Shown here one piece after another: positions 63,963 through 64,000 of a DNA stretch of 64,000 nucleotides (within the stretch, counting starts at the first letter, position 1; each line of letters opens with the position of its first letter). The notes under the pieces were generated by a model. The model was not told the DNA's origin. It worked only from the letters and a program-made list of their open reading frames with translations, and did not search any database. The position numbers and the translations under genes were made by a program. The DNA is from Zobellia barbeyronii (lineage in GTDB: Bacteria; Bacteroidota; Bacteroidia; Flavobacteriales; Flavobacteriaceae), in NCBI RefSeq assembly GCF_018603515.1, contig NZ_JACATN010000001.1, positions 868,001 to 932,000 on the forward strand, read 5' to 3'.

Positions 63963-64000
63963 TCTAGTCTTACTTGGGCTAGAAAAGGAGCAGTGTAATA

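Overview
The window comes from a bacterium of the phylum Bacteroidota, most likely a marine Flavobacteriaceae (Zobellia/Maribacter-like). The evidence is AT-rich DNA; promoters of the form TTTG-N18..21-TAnnTTTG; a PorP/SprF protein next to an adhesin with a gliding-motility-type C-terminal domain (type IX secretion); and many families largely confined to this group (DUF4175, DUF4837, DUF4254, PorE-like OmpA proteins). The genus is an inference. I saw no tRNA, rRNA, CRISPR array, insertion sequence or phage.

Bases 1-29.8 kb are mostly housekeeping. A surface adhesin and its PorP/SprF partner come first, then glnS, a three-gene YtxH/holin-like envelope operon, an SPFH protein, gltX, and the DUF4175-ybeY-mnmG block. 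Next are a lipoprotein and a methyltransferase, an OmpH-like lipoprotein, a DoxX-like membrane protein, holB, pgk, a LysM lytic transglycosylase, a DUF4837 lipoprotein, a PorE-like OmpA protein, tatA, an M23 peptidase and a GH3-family protein. Two strong parS-like palindromes bracket mnmG, which suggests that the origin-proximal partition region lies here or nearby.

Bases 30.0-57.8 kb form one large surface-polysaccharide locus, with all genes on the + strand and many overlapping by a few bases. It starts with an MBOAT/SGNH O-acylation pair. Three enzymes of the UDP-ManNAc3NAcA branch follow (WbpD-, WbpB- and WbpI-like). A DUF6909-like protein with a hidden nucleosidase-like C-terminal domain is joined to a Wzz-like protein. 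Then come the full dTDP-L-rhamnose set (rfbBACD) and a full pseudaminic acid set: pseB, pseC, an SpsF-like cytidylyltransferase, a fused PseG-PseH and pseI, with an extra aldo/keto reductase and SDR inside. Two polymerase/ligase-type membrane proteins, a GT-B-like transferase, a Wzx-type flippase, a hexapeptide acyltransferase, a GT2 and the initiating sugar-phosphate transferase finish it. Together these could build and modify a repeat unit on undecaprenyl phosphate, flip it, polymerise it and control chain length.

Bases 57.9-64 kb return to general genes: purD, a small membrane protein, a multi-pass membrane protein (DUF6427-like), the DUF4254/GT9 pair, a TetR regulator with a repeat-rich upstream region, and a DUF2064 protein. 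Nothing here is clearly a new system. The best leads are the parS pair, the DUF6909-like protein cotranscribed with the chain-length gene, the PseG-PseH fusion with its two extra redox enzymes, and the repeats upstream of the TetR gene.
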